DNA from: Thermoplasmatota archaeon
Lineage (GTDB): Archaea > Thermoplasmatota > Thermoplasmata > Halarchaeoplasmatales > Halarchaeoplasmataceae
Assembly: GCA_018334755.1 (NCBI GenBank)
Contig: JAGXLI010000004.1
Coordinates: forward strand, 1-62,348
Direction of reading: 5' to 3'
Length of the DNA stretch: 62,348 bases
The notes below the pieces were generated by a model. It made no database searches, was not told where the DNA came from, and saw nothing but the letters and a program-made list of their open reading frames with translations. Each line of letters begins with the position of its first letter. Within the stretch, counting starts at the first letter, position 1. The translations under genes were made by a program, and so were the position numbers. This document shows positions 47,404 through 54,805 of the stretch, piece by piece.

Positions 47404-48436
47404 GTCTTTTCACCATCCTCTCTACCAATTTTTTAAGATCTCTCTTGAGATGTTCTTCGAGTGCTGAATTATCTATGATATGTAAAGAACTGGTATAAGA
47501 AGTGTCGGATAGAGCATCTATCACCCGATCCAGTTCATCTTGCTCCGATACTATAAAGTCACCCTTTATGGATACTTCTTTAATAACCTCTCCTTCGATA
47601 TCGGCAGAAAGAACGATGACACCTCCTTTTCCCTTAGTAGACACCGTCGCTGACCTCGACTGCTGTTCCTGGTATGTCCAGCTTTCCAATGAATACTTGT
47701 TTTGATAGAGTTCTTCTACCTCCTCCTTCTCTCTATCAGATAGTTCCACTTCTTTCAGATCGATCTCTAAGATAGAAGAGATATGATCCGCTAAAATTTC
47801 CATGACCTCTTCAACTCTTACGGGATGATCGATCAATTCGCTTAAATTCACCACTCTGTTTTTAACACTATTTACATCCTTATCTTCGAATTTCATTTTG
47901 TTGGGTGTAAGAGTGCGGTCTAGATCGTTCTTATCTACATCTACCAAAAATGTTCCGCTGTGGACCATACTCGAGTACCATTCGATCTGTGCTGACCCGT
48001 ATATCTTTTTTCCGTTGACTACGACATCATTAATTCCGCTTATCTCCGCATCTACATCGAATTCATCTAAGGTTTTAATCACTGCATCACCCAATAACCG
48101 ATACAGATCGGATGCTTCTTCGATCGCCAGTTTTGAGAAAAGCTTTTTCTTTCTGAAAAATAGGGAGTAGCAGAAGGTCCCTTCGTCCTGATACACAGCA
48201 CCACCTGGATTCGGTCTTCGGATAACTGGAATATCATTTTCATCACAATATTTTAGATCCACCGCTTCATTCGGGTCCTGATAGATACCTATAAAAACCG
48301 ACGGCTCGACTCTTCTCAACCTCAACGTATCTGGACTCTTATCTTCATCGATACTCCTTAGGAGTGTTTCCTCCACTGCGAAATGCTTCTTTGGTTCCCG
48401 GATGTCATCCTCTAGCAACCTCCAATCTTCAGCCAT
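47396..48436 (-). CDS. lplA: Lipoate-protein ligase A-like protein with C-terminal accessory domain
   Basis: 346 residues. Catalytic domain: 'RRPNPGGAVYQDEGTFCYSL' (lipoate/adenylate loop, about 73-92) and 'VVNGKKIYGSAQIEWYSSMVHSG' with the conserved Lys (about 147-169). A C-terminal domain from about 255 resembles the accessory domain of bacterial LplA. It would attach lipoate, or a similar acid, to a carrier protein. No lipoyl-domain protein, 2-oxoacid dehydrogenase or glycine-cleavage gene is nearby. Overlaps its neighbours on both sides by 8 bases. Confidence 0.85.
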   Translation of the reverse strand: MAEDWRLLEDDIREPKKHFAVEETLLRSIDEDKSPDTLRLRRVEPSVFIGIYQDPNEAVDLKYCDENDIPVIRRPNPGGAVYQDEGTFCYSLFFRKKKLFSKLAIEEASDLYRLLGDAVIKTLDEFDVDAEISGINDVVVNGKKIYGSAQIEWYSSMVHSGTFLVDVDKNDLDRTLTPNKMKFEDKDVNSVKNRVVNLSELIDHPVRVEEVMEILADHISSILEIDLKEVELSDREKEEVEELYQNKYSLESWTYQEQQSRSATVSTKGKGGVIVLSADIEGEVIKEVSIKGDFIVSEQDELDRVIDALSDTSYTSSLHIIDNSALEEHLKRDLKKLVERMVKRHD

Positions 48437-49112
48437 AATAGATACACCTTTCTTCTTTACAGCCCTCTATATCTCCGGCAAACGGACATTTAAAATCTTC
48501 AATATCATCGAGATCATATTCTTCCTTCAATATGGATATAGCCTGTTCGATCGAGGCATATACACTCTGCTTACAGCATCGCGGACCGCCCATCTCAGCT
48601 ATGGCCTTCAGAGAGTTAGAGGTCGTTCTTAAAGCTAAACTTCTCTCCTCACCTGATCTAAAAGAAGCACCGGTTATCAGTGATACAGCCACACCGGCTG
48701 ATTCACATGCCCCACAAGCGCCCCTGCTTCCACAGGCTCCGTACGGGATGTCTTCAAGCCGTTTCATAGCTGTTTTTATCTTCTTTGAAGAAACATCTAT
48801 ACCTGAATTTCTACAGATCGTTAAAATAACTGGAGCGACCAACAGATGATGTTCTATCCCGTGGGCGTTGAAGGAAGAATGCTTCATTATGAGGGGAGCT
48901 AGTTCGATCGGCTCCGTTCCATCGTAATTTTTACAAGTCCTTTCTATTATCTCTTTAGGACCGGCCAATCTGCACTCTTCACACCGAAAATGACCGTTCG
49001 GACAGATGTAGTCAGCTTCCTCTTTCTCTCCACAGAACATACATTCAGCCTTACCTTCGTGCTTTTCCAAGATCTCGCCACATATGGGGCATGGGAAGCT
49101 TCTCTCAGCCAT
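48429..49112 (-). CDS. DUF5714 Cys-rich protein
   Basis: 227 residues. N-terminal zinc-ribbon-like Cys sets ('CPICGEILEK', 'CMFCGEKEEADYICPNGHFRCEECRLAG') precede a domain with 'YGACGSRGACGACESAGVAVSLITGAS', 'GGPRCCKQSVYASIEQA' and C-terminal 'CPFAGDIEGCKEERCIYY', which looks suited to an Fe-S cluster. This matches DUF5714, known from methanogens and other anaerobes, of unknown function. It overlaps DUF169 upstream and lplA downstream by 8 bases each (ATGGCTGA at both starts). Confidence 0.8.
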   Translation of the reverse strand: MAERSFPCPICGEILEKHEGKAECMFCGEKEEADYICPNGHFRCEECRLAGPKEIIERTCKNYDGTEPIELAPLIMKHSSFNAHGIEHHLLVAPVILTICRNSGIDVSSKKIKTAMKRLEDIPYGACGSRGACGACESAGVAVSLITGASFRSGEERSLALRTTSNSLKAIAEMGGPRCCKQSVYASIEQAISILKEEYDLDDIEDFKCPFAGDIEGCKEERCIYYG

Positions 49113-49875
49113 GTTTACTTTCCTCAGATGGTTGACTATATTCTTTCTTTAGCTTCTTATATGCATTTTTTTCCCTAGAATTTGGTACCGCCTTTTTCGA
49201 TAGATGATCGATGTTATCACTTATCGCCTCAAGGTCTTTAAAAGGAAACCCGAGCACGCTTTCATCGGATTCTATATCTGTTGCGTCTCTACATCCATAA
49301 CATCCATAGCTCAAGTTCATCTTCTGTTCCTTATATGGGATTATCGTTGCATCAACACATGTAGCCTGTAGGATGGCAGTGGAACTTTCCACCCGCTCAC
49401 CACCTTTTGCATTGAGATATGCTAATGAGATCCACATCAAATTTTCCAGCTCACCTTCTATGACTACAACATCCGGTTCAAAGTCAGCTTCTTCCAATGG
49501 AAAAAGATGTATCTCTTGTATTTCACCAAGGTCGAATGTTGTCATCCCTTTGAACATCTCTTTTCCTGTATCTTCTCGCTGTACTATCCCGAACTTAACT
49601 AATCCTTTACCAGATTTCAAACCATCCGGAAGAGGCTTAAACCCGAATGCCCTAGCGGCAGCAGGACAGGCGATACCGTCTCCATCTAATAATACATGCT
49701 CGCCATGTCTTGCTCTCATCAACGCCTGGCAGTATCTATGACCATCTACTCTTTTCACTTTGTCCGATACCTCTTCCCTCTCATCGAATACAAATTTGAC
49801 TCCGACCGGATATGTTTCTAGTCCGATATTTTCTTTAATCGTTTTTGCGTTTTCCCTTATATTCGATGATCTCAT
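49105..49875 (-). CDS. DUF169 family protein
   Basis: 256 residues. 'LETYPVGVKFVFDEREEV', 'YCQALMRARHGEHVLLDGDGIACPAAARAFGF', 'ATCVDATIIPYKEQKMNLSYGCYGCRDATDIESDESVLGFPF' are DUF169 hallmarks, with Cys residues (C49, C74, C172, C192, C195 approximate) that may hold a cofactor. Function unknown; frequent in anaerobic archaea and bacteria. First of the operon DUF169, DUF5714, lplA, thioredoxin-like. Confidence 0.82.
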   Translation of the reverse strand: MRSSNIRENAKTIKENIGLETYPVGVKFVFDEREEVSDKVKRVDGHRYCQALMRARHGEHVLLDGDGIACPAAARAFGFKPLPDGLKSGKGLVKFGIVQREDTGKEMFKGMTTFDLGEIQEIHLFPLEEADFEPDVVVIEGELENLMWISLAYLNAKGGERVESSTAILQATCVDATIIPYKEQKMNLSYGCYGCRDATDIESDESVLGFPFKDLEAISDNIDHLSKKAVPNSREKNAYKKLKKEYSQPSEESKHG

Positions 49876-49974
49876 GATTTCCCAACTCTCTTTATCTAGA
49901 CATCATAGATTCTAACCCAGGATGAATTTAATCATTAAAGAGATCGAGATTTAGAGTGTGTCTGAAAGGTGCTA

Positions 49975-50211
49975 TTACTCTTTCAACAGTTTTTTTATCT
50001 GGTCTGGATTCAATACTTTTCCGGTAGCTTTGGTTTCACCGTCGATCGCTATACCGGGAGTCGACATGACACCTCTCGCGCTTATCTCCTCCAGGTCCTG
50101 GACCTCTTCGATCTCCGCATCCATCCCGAGTTCGTCTACTGCTTTCTTTGCGTTTTTCTCCAATCTTTGGCATTTTGCACATCCGGTTCCCAATATCTCT
50201 ATCTTTTTCAT
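49975..50211 (-). CDS. Redox-active disulfide (thioredoxin-like) small protein
   Basis: 78 residues. 'MKKIEILGTGCAKCQRLEKNAKKAVDELG' with a CxxC (C11/C14) and 'GVMSTPGIAIDGETKATG' matches the small MTH895/MJ0307-like 'redox-active disulfide protein 2' family. Often found next to COG0701 permeases, as here. Probably donates electrons or carries a metalloid for the permease system. Confidence 0.85.
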   Translation of the reverse strand: MKKIEILGTGCAKCQRLEKNAKKAVDELGMDAEIEEVQDLEEISARGVMSTPGIAIDGETKATGKVLNPDQIKKLLKE

Positions 50212-50233
50212 ATATATCCACCTCTAAATTTCT

Positions 50234-50599
50234 TTACTCTTTTTGAAGTTTATCAACTAAATTTTCAATATCATCTATGATCTTATCCAATTTTTCTTCG
50301 CTTCTAAGATCACCGGTCTTTTCTATATCGTATCTCTCTGTAATAACTATCTCCTCATTCACCGGTATCTCAGCACTCTTTAAAGCTTTAGTCGCACACC
50401 GAACTTTACAGCCGTTCAAGGCAATATATTCATCGCTACTTTTACCGTTCTTTATTATCCCCTCTATACCCAGTGGTAACCCAAGAGCGCAGACAAAATC
50501 CGTGTTCTCTTTTTCTTTCATTGTGTTCACTACAGCCTTGTTCGACAACGCTCCAACGTTACAGGCCCCTGAACAGGGCAATATTCCTATTTTTTTCAT
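50234..50599 (-). CDS. DGC-domain putative zinc-binding protein
   Basis: 121 residues. 'GILPCSGACNVGALSNKAV' and 'YIALNGCKVRCATKAL' supply the conserved Cys residues of the DGC family (named for an Asp-Gly-Cys motif; here the sequence is LNGC). Between the permease and the disulfide protein, with 22-23 base gaps. Function unknown; metal or thiol handling suggested by context. Confidence 0.75.
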   Translation of the reverse strand: MKKIGILPCSGACNVGALSNKAVVNTMKEKENTDFVCALGLPLGIEGIIKNGKSSDEYIALNGCKVRCATKALKSAEIPVNEEIVITERYDIEKTGDLRSEEKLDKIIDDIENLVDKLQKE

Positions 50600-50621
50600 G
50601 TTTTTTACCTCCGTTTATATC

Positions 50622-51689
50622 TTATCCAACTATCATTCCGTACGTGAATCCCATCAAGGTTGAAAGTACCACAACGATCGCGATATAGGCGAGCCAATGC
50701 TTTAATTTCATGATCCTGAAAAGGACTATCATATTGGGTAAACTCAGAGAAGGACCAGCAAGTAACAAACTCAAGGCTGGAGCATCTCCCATGACTCCAG
50801 AATTGTAACCGAAAGTTTCGCCGATTATCGGCACTTCTAGAAGAGTAGGCATGTAAAGTATAGCTCCTATGATAGAACCGAAGAAAGATGATAACAAGCT
50901 GTTATCTCCCAGATAAGGTCTGAATGTTTCTGGAGGCAAAAAGTAAGCTATCACACCCACTATGAAAGTACCTGCGATCAGTATCGGAAATATCTTTTTG
51001 GTCAGATCCCAAGTTTCGTATCCCCATTCCGTAACTTCACTTGTCTCATAATAATAGATCATTATGACCGCGATAGCCATGGAGAACAAATAGATGATAC
51101 CTATCTTGAGGGCCCAGGAGATACCGGCTGTTCCCACAATCAATATGGCTATCAATAAAATAAAAACACTCAACTTGATCCATTTTGACCTTTTAGGACC
51201 GTTATCGTTAAGAGAGGTATTCTTGTTATTTTTGCTGGTCTCTTCATCGTGAGTTTTGAATAGATTGGACATCACAAAAGCTATGACGAAAGCCATGGCA
51301 ACCGCAGCTATCGCCCTTGCCAATCCTAGTTCGTATCCCAACATGTTAGCGGTGTAAACTATAGCCAAGATATTGACGGCAGGTCCAGAATACAAGAACG
51401 CAGTCGCCGGCCCTACGCCGCTCCCCTTTTTATACAACCCCGCGAACATCGGAAGGATCGTACAGCTGCAGACGGCTAGGACAGCTCCCGAAACAGATGC
51501 GATGGGATATGATATAGTCTTCTTCACGTCCGGTCCGAGATATTTCAGTATAGCGTCCTTTTTGATGAAGGCTGAGATGGCCCCTGCTATGAAGAAGGCA
51601 GGTACTAAACAGGTGAGCACATGTTCTGACAGGTAGGTGTATACGTTCACTAGTCCGCTCATCAAAACCGCATAGAGTATATCCCACAT
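50622..51689 (-). CDS. COG0701/UPF0718 permease (ArsP-like)
   Basis: 355 residues, about eight spans. 'AVSGAVLAVCSCTILPMFAGLYKKGSGVGPATAFLYSGPAVNILAI' is the conserved Cys-containing signature of the family, which includes the organoarsenical exporter ArsP. 'LYMPTLLEVPIIGETFGYNSGVMGDAPALSLLLAGPSLSLPN' is the second repeat. First gene of the permease, DGC, disulfide-protein operon. Substrate could be methylated arsenic or another metal(loid). Confidence 0.82.
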   Translation of the reverse strand: MWDILYAVLMSGLVNVYTYLSEHVLTCLVPAFFIAGAISAFIKKDAILKYLGPDVKKTISYPIASVSGAVLAVCSCTILPMFAGLYKKGSGVGPATAFLYSGPAVNILAIVYTANMLGYELGLARAIAAVAMAFVIAFVMSNLFKTHDEETSKNNKNTSLNDNGPKRSKWIKLSVFILLIAILIVGTAGISWALKIGIIYLFSMAIAVIMIYYYETSEVTEWGYETWDLTKKIFPILIAGTFIVGVIAYFLPPETFRPYLGDNSLLSSFFGSIIGAILYMPTLLEVPIIGETFGYNSGVMGDAPALSLLLAGPSLSLPNMIVLFRIMKLKHWLAYIAIVVVLSTLMGFTYGMIVG

Positions 51690-51698
51690 GGTTTAAGC

Positions 51699-51776
51699 CC
51701 CATTTCAACTTTGTTTAAAATAGCATAACCATAGGTGGTTAATAAGGGTTACGGTTTCAAACTTATTTGAAATGGG
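51699..51776. promoter_or_regulatory. Inverted repeats in the promoter of the permease operon
   Basis: CCCATTTCAA (51699-51708) and TTGAAATGGG (51767-51776) are perfect 10-bp inverted copies framing AACCA/TGGTT (51728-51741). They lie directly upstream of the permease start and of the divergent phosphoesterase copy. Probable operator for a metalloid-responsive regulator. Confidence 0.4.
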
Positions 51777-51872
51777 TTATTCACATGTAGACAGATTTCG
51801 GAGCATCCGAAAGAATCATTAGACGCTCCAAGTGTTCATAACATGCTTATAAGATTGGAAGGTGTCACTATA

Positions 51873-52550
51873 ATGAAAATCCTACTCGTATATGATATAC
51901 ACGGGAACTACCAGGCTTTAAAAGAGGTCCTTGCCGAAGAGGACTACGACCGGCTCTACTGCATGGGCGATATCGTGGATTACGGGGCCTCGCCAGAAGA
52001 GTGCGTGACGGAGATGATAGATAAGGCGGATATAGTGATACGTGAAAATCACGATGACGCCGTCACTACCGGAGCAGACTGCGGGTGCAGTTATGAGATC
52101 AAAGATCTTTCTGAAGAGGTGAGAAGTATAACCAAAGAACTTTTGAGTGAAAATTCTATGGGATATCTGAACGAATTGCCTTTTGAAGAAAAAGAAGGCG
52201 ATATCTTTTCCACTCACGCATCCAAAGGAGACCTTTACAAATACCTAAAACCAGATACTCCTGAAAAGAAATTTACTGATTTCTCTGACGTAGATCAAGA
52301 TATCATCATTTTAGGCCGCACACATATACCGATGGACAGAACCATCGACGGTAAGAGACTTTTGAACCCGGGAAGTCTAGGCCAGCCTAGGGACGGAGAT
52401 CCAAGAGCTAGTTATGCTGTTTTTGAGGATGGGGAAGTAAAATTCAAGAGAAAAACATATGATATAGAAAAAGCCAAGAGAAGACTAGATGAGAAAGGAT
52501 TTCCGGAACGTACGAAACGGATATTGGATGCGGGAAAGGTCGTTCCATGA
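51873..52550 (+). CDS. YfcE-like metallophosphoesterase, diverged copy B
   Basis: 225 residues from ATG 51873 (GGAAGGTG at 51857-51864 as ribosome site). Clearly a paralog of copy A at 44655-45329, including 'ADCGCSYEIKDLSEEV' and the C-terminal 'RILDAGKVV'. Several motif residues have changed: 'SDIHGN' is now 'YDIHGN', 'RGNHD' is 'RENHD', and 'GHTH' is 'GRTH', losing one metal-ligand His. It may have reduced or altered activity. Divergent from the permease operon. Confidence 0.85.
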   Translation: MKILLVYDIHGNYQALKEVLAEEDYDRLYCMGDIVDYGASPEECVTEMIDKADIVIRENHDDAVTTGADCGCSYEIKDLSEEVRSITKELLSENSMGYLNELPFEEKEGDIFSTHASKGDLYKYLKPDTPEKKFTDFSDVDQDIIILGRTHIPMDRTIDGKRLLNPGSLGQPRDGDPRASYAVFEDGEVKFKRKTYDIEKAKRRLDEKGFPERTKRILDAGKVVP

Positions 52551-52576
52551 AAGATTTGATAGGGCGATGATTTGAC

Positions 52577-52918
52577 CTACTTCACCATCGTCAGGAACAT
52601 CTTGAATTTTTCTACGGCTTCCACTGCATGAGGCACGTCAGCGGGCATTACTATCGTTTCTCCGCGCTGCAGTTCGTACTCTTCGCCTTCTATTATCACT
52701 TTTCCGGTCCCTTCCAAGACCTGCAGCAGCGCTTTATGGGGCGATGTATGTTCACTTAAAGTCTGTTCCTCGTCGAAAGCGAAAAGTGTCAGCGTTACTG
52801 TCTCCTTATCGACCAAAGTACGACTCACCACCGATCCTGATTGATATCCAACAAGATCTTCCAGTTCCAATACATCCCCAGTAAGCTCGTCCAGTTGATC
52901 TCTATCTTTTTCTATCAT
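52577..52918 (-). CDS. Small cupin-domain protein
   Basis: 113 residues. Cupin motif 1 'LSEHTSPHKALLQVLEGTG' (His, His, Glu) and motif 2 'MPADVPHAVEAV' are complete, so it can bind a metal. Single-cupin proteins of this kind are of unknown function. It follows the DUF2703 gene by about 70 bases. A similar cupin is at 57134-57448. Confidence 0.82.
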   Translation of the reverse strand: MIEKDRDQLDELTGDVLELEDLVGYQSGSVVSRTLVDKETVTLTLFAFDEEQTLSEHTSPHKALLQVLEGTGKVIIEGEEYELQRGETIVMPADVPHAVEAVEKFKMFLTMVK

Positions 52919-52989
52919 CCTATCTCCTCTCGTTGAAAAAAGGTTCTAGGAAAAAGGTTTTTCGTCTTTCTCTTTTCTCTAGTCCCTGT

Positions 52990-53493
52990 TTAACAACACG
53001 AAGTAGTAGGTCCACAGCAGCTCGAGGTCTGTTCCTCTTCCTCACAGCAGGTTTCCTTTGTTTCCTTTTCCATCCCGACTTCTTTCCTTACAGCTTCTTT
53101 TATCATCTCTTTCGGGATAGTTTCATAGGTCTCTCCTTCATACTCGAAGACCCTGCAGTCGTTGCCTCCGCCAGTTATCTCGTAACATTCGGGACCCGTA
53201 ACGTCTTCACAGGAAGGACAGTAACTATCCTTCACCTCGTAATCTTCGTTCACTATCCCCTCTATATCGGTACCGTTTATCCTCAATGTAGGGGAACGGA
53301 TCAGACCGTGCTTCTTTGCCTGCTCATCACTCCTTATCTTTCTCTTGTTAACGGTTATCGAATCGATGTTGTTTTGATGTATCTGATCTCTCAGTTCTCT
53401 CAAAGCTCTATCTAACGTCTCATCGCTGGAGAGACACCTTTCACATTCCGAGAGGTCCACGTAAAGAAAATCTATCGATAAGTCATCCGGCAT
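52990..53493 (-). CDS. DUF2703 protein with Cys-rich tail
   Basis: 167 residues. Thioredoxin-like core 'SIDFLYVDLSECERCLSSDETLDRAL' with CxxC and 'LIRSPTLRINGTDIEG' cis-Pro segment, then 'DSYCPSCEDVTGPECYEITGGGNDCR', matching DUF2703. The C-terminus ends in three CC pairs ('TCCEEEE', 'SSCCGPTTSCC'), suited to binding soft metals or metalloids. It sits 10 bases after the His/Cys-rich small protein gene. Confidence 0.78.
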   Translation of the reverse strand: MPDDLSIDFLYVDLSECERCLSSDETLDRALRELRDQIHQNNIDSITVNKRKIRSDEQAKKHGLIRSPTLRINGTDIEGIVNEDYEVKDSYCPSCEDVTGPECYEITGGGNDCRVFEYEGETYETIPKEMIKEAVRKEVGMEKETKETCCEEEEQTSSCCGPTTSCC

Positions 53494-53503
53494 ATTATCA
53501 GTT

Positions 53504-53731
53504 TCAGTGCGATTTTATATGCTCTATCTTCTCTTCTACTGCGTTCAGTTCCTTTTCCAGTTCCTTTTTGTAGGACTCTAACTCGTCTATCTTCTCTTGT
53601 TTGGTTCTGAAATTTCTCCATCCGCCGTGTCCACAGCAGCAGCCACCTTTCTTTCCATGACCCTTCTTGTGACTACCATGATGACCTTTTCCTTTACGTC
53701 CGTGTCCGGTTCCACAGCATTCTCCACTCAT
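53504..53731 (-). CDS. His/Gly/Cys-rich small protein (DUF5320-like)
   Basis: 75 residues. The first half is Gly/His/Lys-rich with Cys pairs ('SGECCGTGHGRKGKGHH', 'GGCCCGHGG'); the second half is a coiled coil ('KIDELESYKKELEKELNAVEEKIEHIKSH'). Resembles DUF5320-type proteins often found with ferredoxin or NifX-like genes in anaerobes. Possible metal binding. First gene of the run leading to DUF2703 and cupin. Confidence 0.65.
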   Translation of the reverse strand: MSGECCGTGHGRKGKGHHGSHKKGHGKKGGCCCGHGGWRNFRTKQEKIDELESYKKELEKELNAVEEKIEHIKSH

Positions 53732-53822
53732 ACTATCACGTCGATACTTACTACAGATAGTAAAGTATATAAATCAGGCAGTTTAAGGATTGAAAGTAGG
53801 TGAAAGACCGTGAAAAACAGTT

Positions 53823-54061
53823 ATGAGTCAGCTGGGCGCGACCGGAGAAGGTTTCAGATTCAACGAACTACAGAGATCATTAGGATTGATCAGCCCTAAA
53901 TCGTTATCGGACAGGTTGAAAGAACTGACCGAGAAAAACCTGGTGAACAGATACATAGAGAACAGTGTCTACCTAAGGTCACCTATACCCTGACGGAAGA
54001 AGAGAAAAAACTCTAGACCAGTCTGGAGCCTCTGGTGGAATGGGCGAATCAACGTGAATAA
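53823..54061 (+). pseudogene. Broken HxlR-family regulator
   Basis: One frame from 53823 reads 'FRFNELQRSLGLISPKSLSDRLKELTEKNLVNRYIENS', the HxlR winged helix, and then stops at TGA 53991. Another frame continues 'KVTYTLTEEEKKL', hits TAG at 54014, then 'TSLEPLVEWANQRE' to TAA at 54059, the normal HxlR C-terminus. So there is at least one frameshift and one nonsense codon, and the N-terminal Cys region is missing. It is divergent from the His/Cys-rich protein, DUF2703, cupin genes and was probably their regulator. Confidence 0.75.
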
Positions 54062-54127
54062 AACGGATAGAAAGAGATGTTTTTGTCCAAAAAAGTAAAA
54101 ATAAAGATGCTAGCGAATTCTATTATG

Positions 54128-54805
54128 TCATAATCTTAATTTACAATCTTCAAAATATTTTTCACTCCATCTCTCAAGCTTTTCTTCCGAATATGACCTT
54201 TCAGTGATCTTATCCGGATCTAAAACATCCTTTTTATGTTCGAACTGCTGTAAGATATATCTACTTTCTTTTCCCAACCATTCGGATATATCTCCGATAT
54301 CTTTTTCATCTAGCAATCCGGGTACGACAGTAGTTCTAAACTCGTAAGAAACATTGGACCCATGGACGATCTCTATAGACCTTTCTATTTTTTGGATATC
54401 AATTTCAGTTCCAACTAGAAGATCATACTTTCCTTTAGGTGCTTTTACATCGATAGCTATGTAATCTAACAGGTCTTTTTCCAATAACTTCGAGATCATC
54501 TCGGGTCTAGTCCCGTTCGTATCTATTTTTACTAGATAATCCATCTGTTTCACTTCCCTTAAAAAATCAATAAGACCTTCCTGTAACGTAGGCTCACCTC
54601 CCGAGATAGATACACCTTCAAGAAAATTTTTTCTCTCATCCAAAGTAGAGATGACCTCTTCCTCTTGAATCCTACTAGAACCATCTATCAAATTATGATT
54701 ATAACAAAAAGGGCATCTTAGATTACATCCGATAGTCCATACTACTGCGCTCAATTTATAAGGATAATCGATCAAGGAGAGCTTCTGAAACCCTCCAATC
54801 TTCAT
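54128..54805 (-). CDS. nrdG: Anaerobic ribonucleotide reductase activating protein (radical SAM)
   Basis: 225 residues. Radical-SAM cluster motif CNLRCPFC (near residue 28), SAM motif 'GVSISGGEPTLQEGL', and the 'GGFQKLSLIDYPYKLSAVVWTIGC' opening typical of archaeal NrdG-like activases. It makes the glycyl radical on NrdD. Its ATG directly follows the nrdD stop codon with no gap. Confidence 0.92.
   Translation of the reverse strand: MKIGGFQKLSLIDYPYKLSAVVWTIGCNLRCPFCYNHNLIDGSSRIQEEEVISTLDERKNFLEGVSISGGEPTLQEGLIDFLREVKQMDYLVKIDTNGTRPEMISKLLEKDLLDYIAIDVKAPKGKYDLLVGTEIDIQKIERSIEIVHGSNVSYEFRTTVVPGLLDEKDIGDISEWLGKESRYILQQFEHKKDVLDPDKITERSYSEEKLERWSEKYFEDCKLRL

Noticed and set aside
44373..53731. 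Arsenic region as a defence island or phage
   Set aside because: No integrase, capsid, restriction, toxin or Cas sequences are present; all recognisable genes are transport, redox or regulation.
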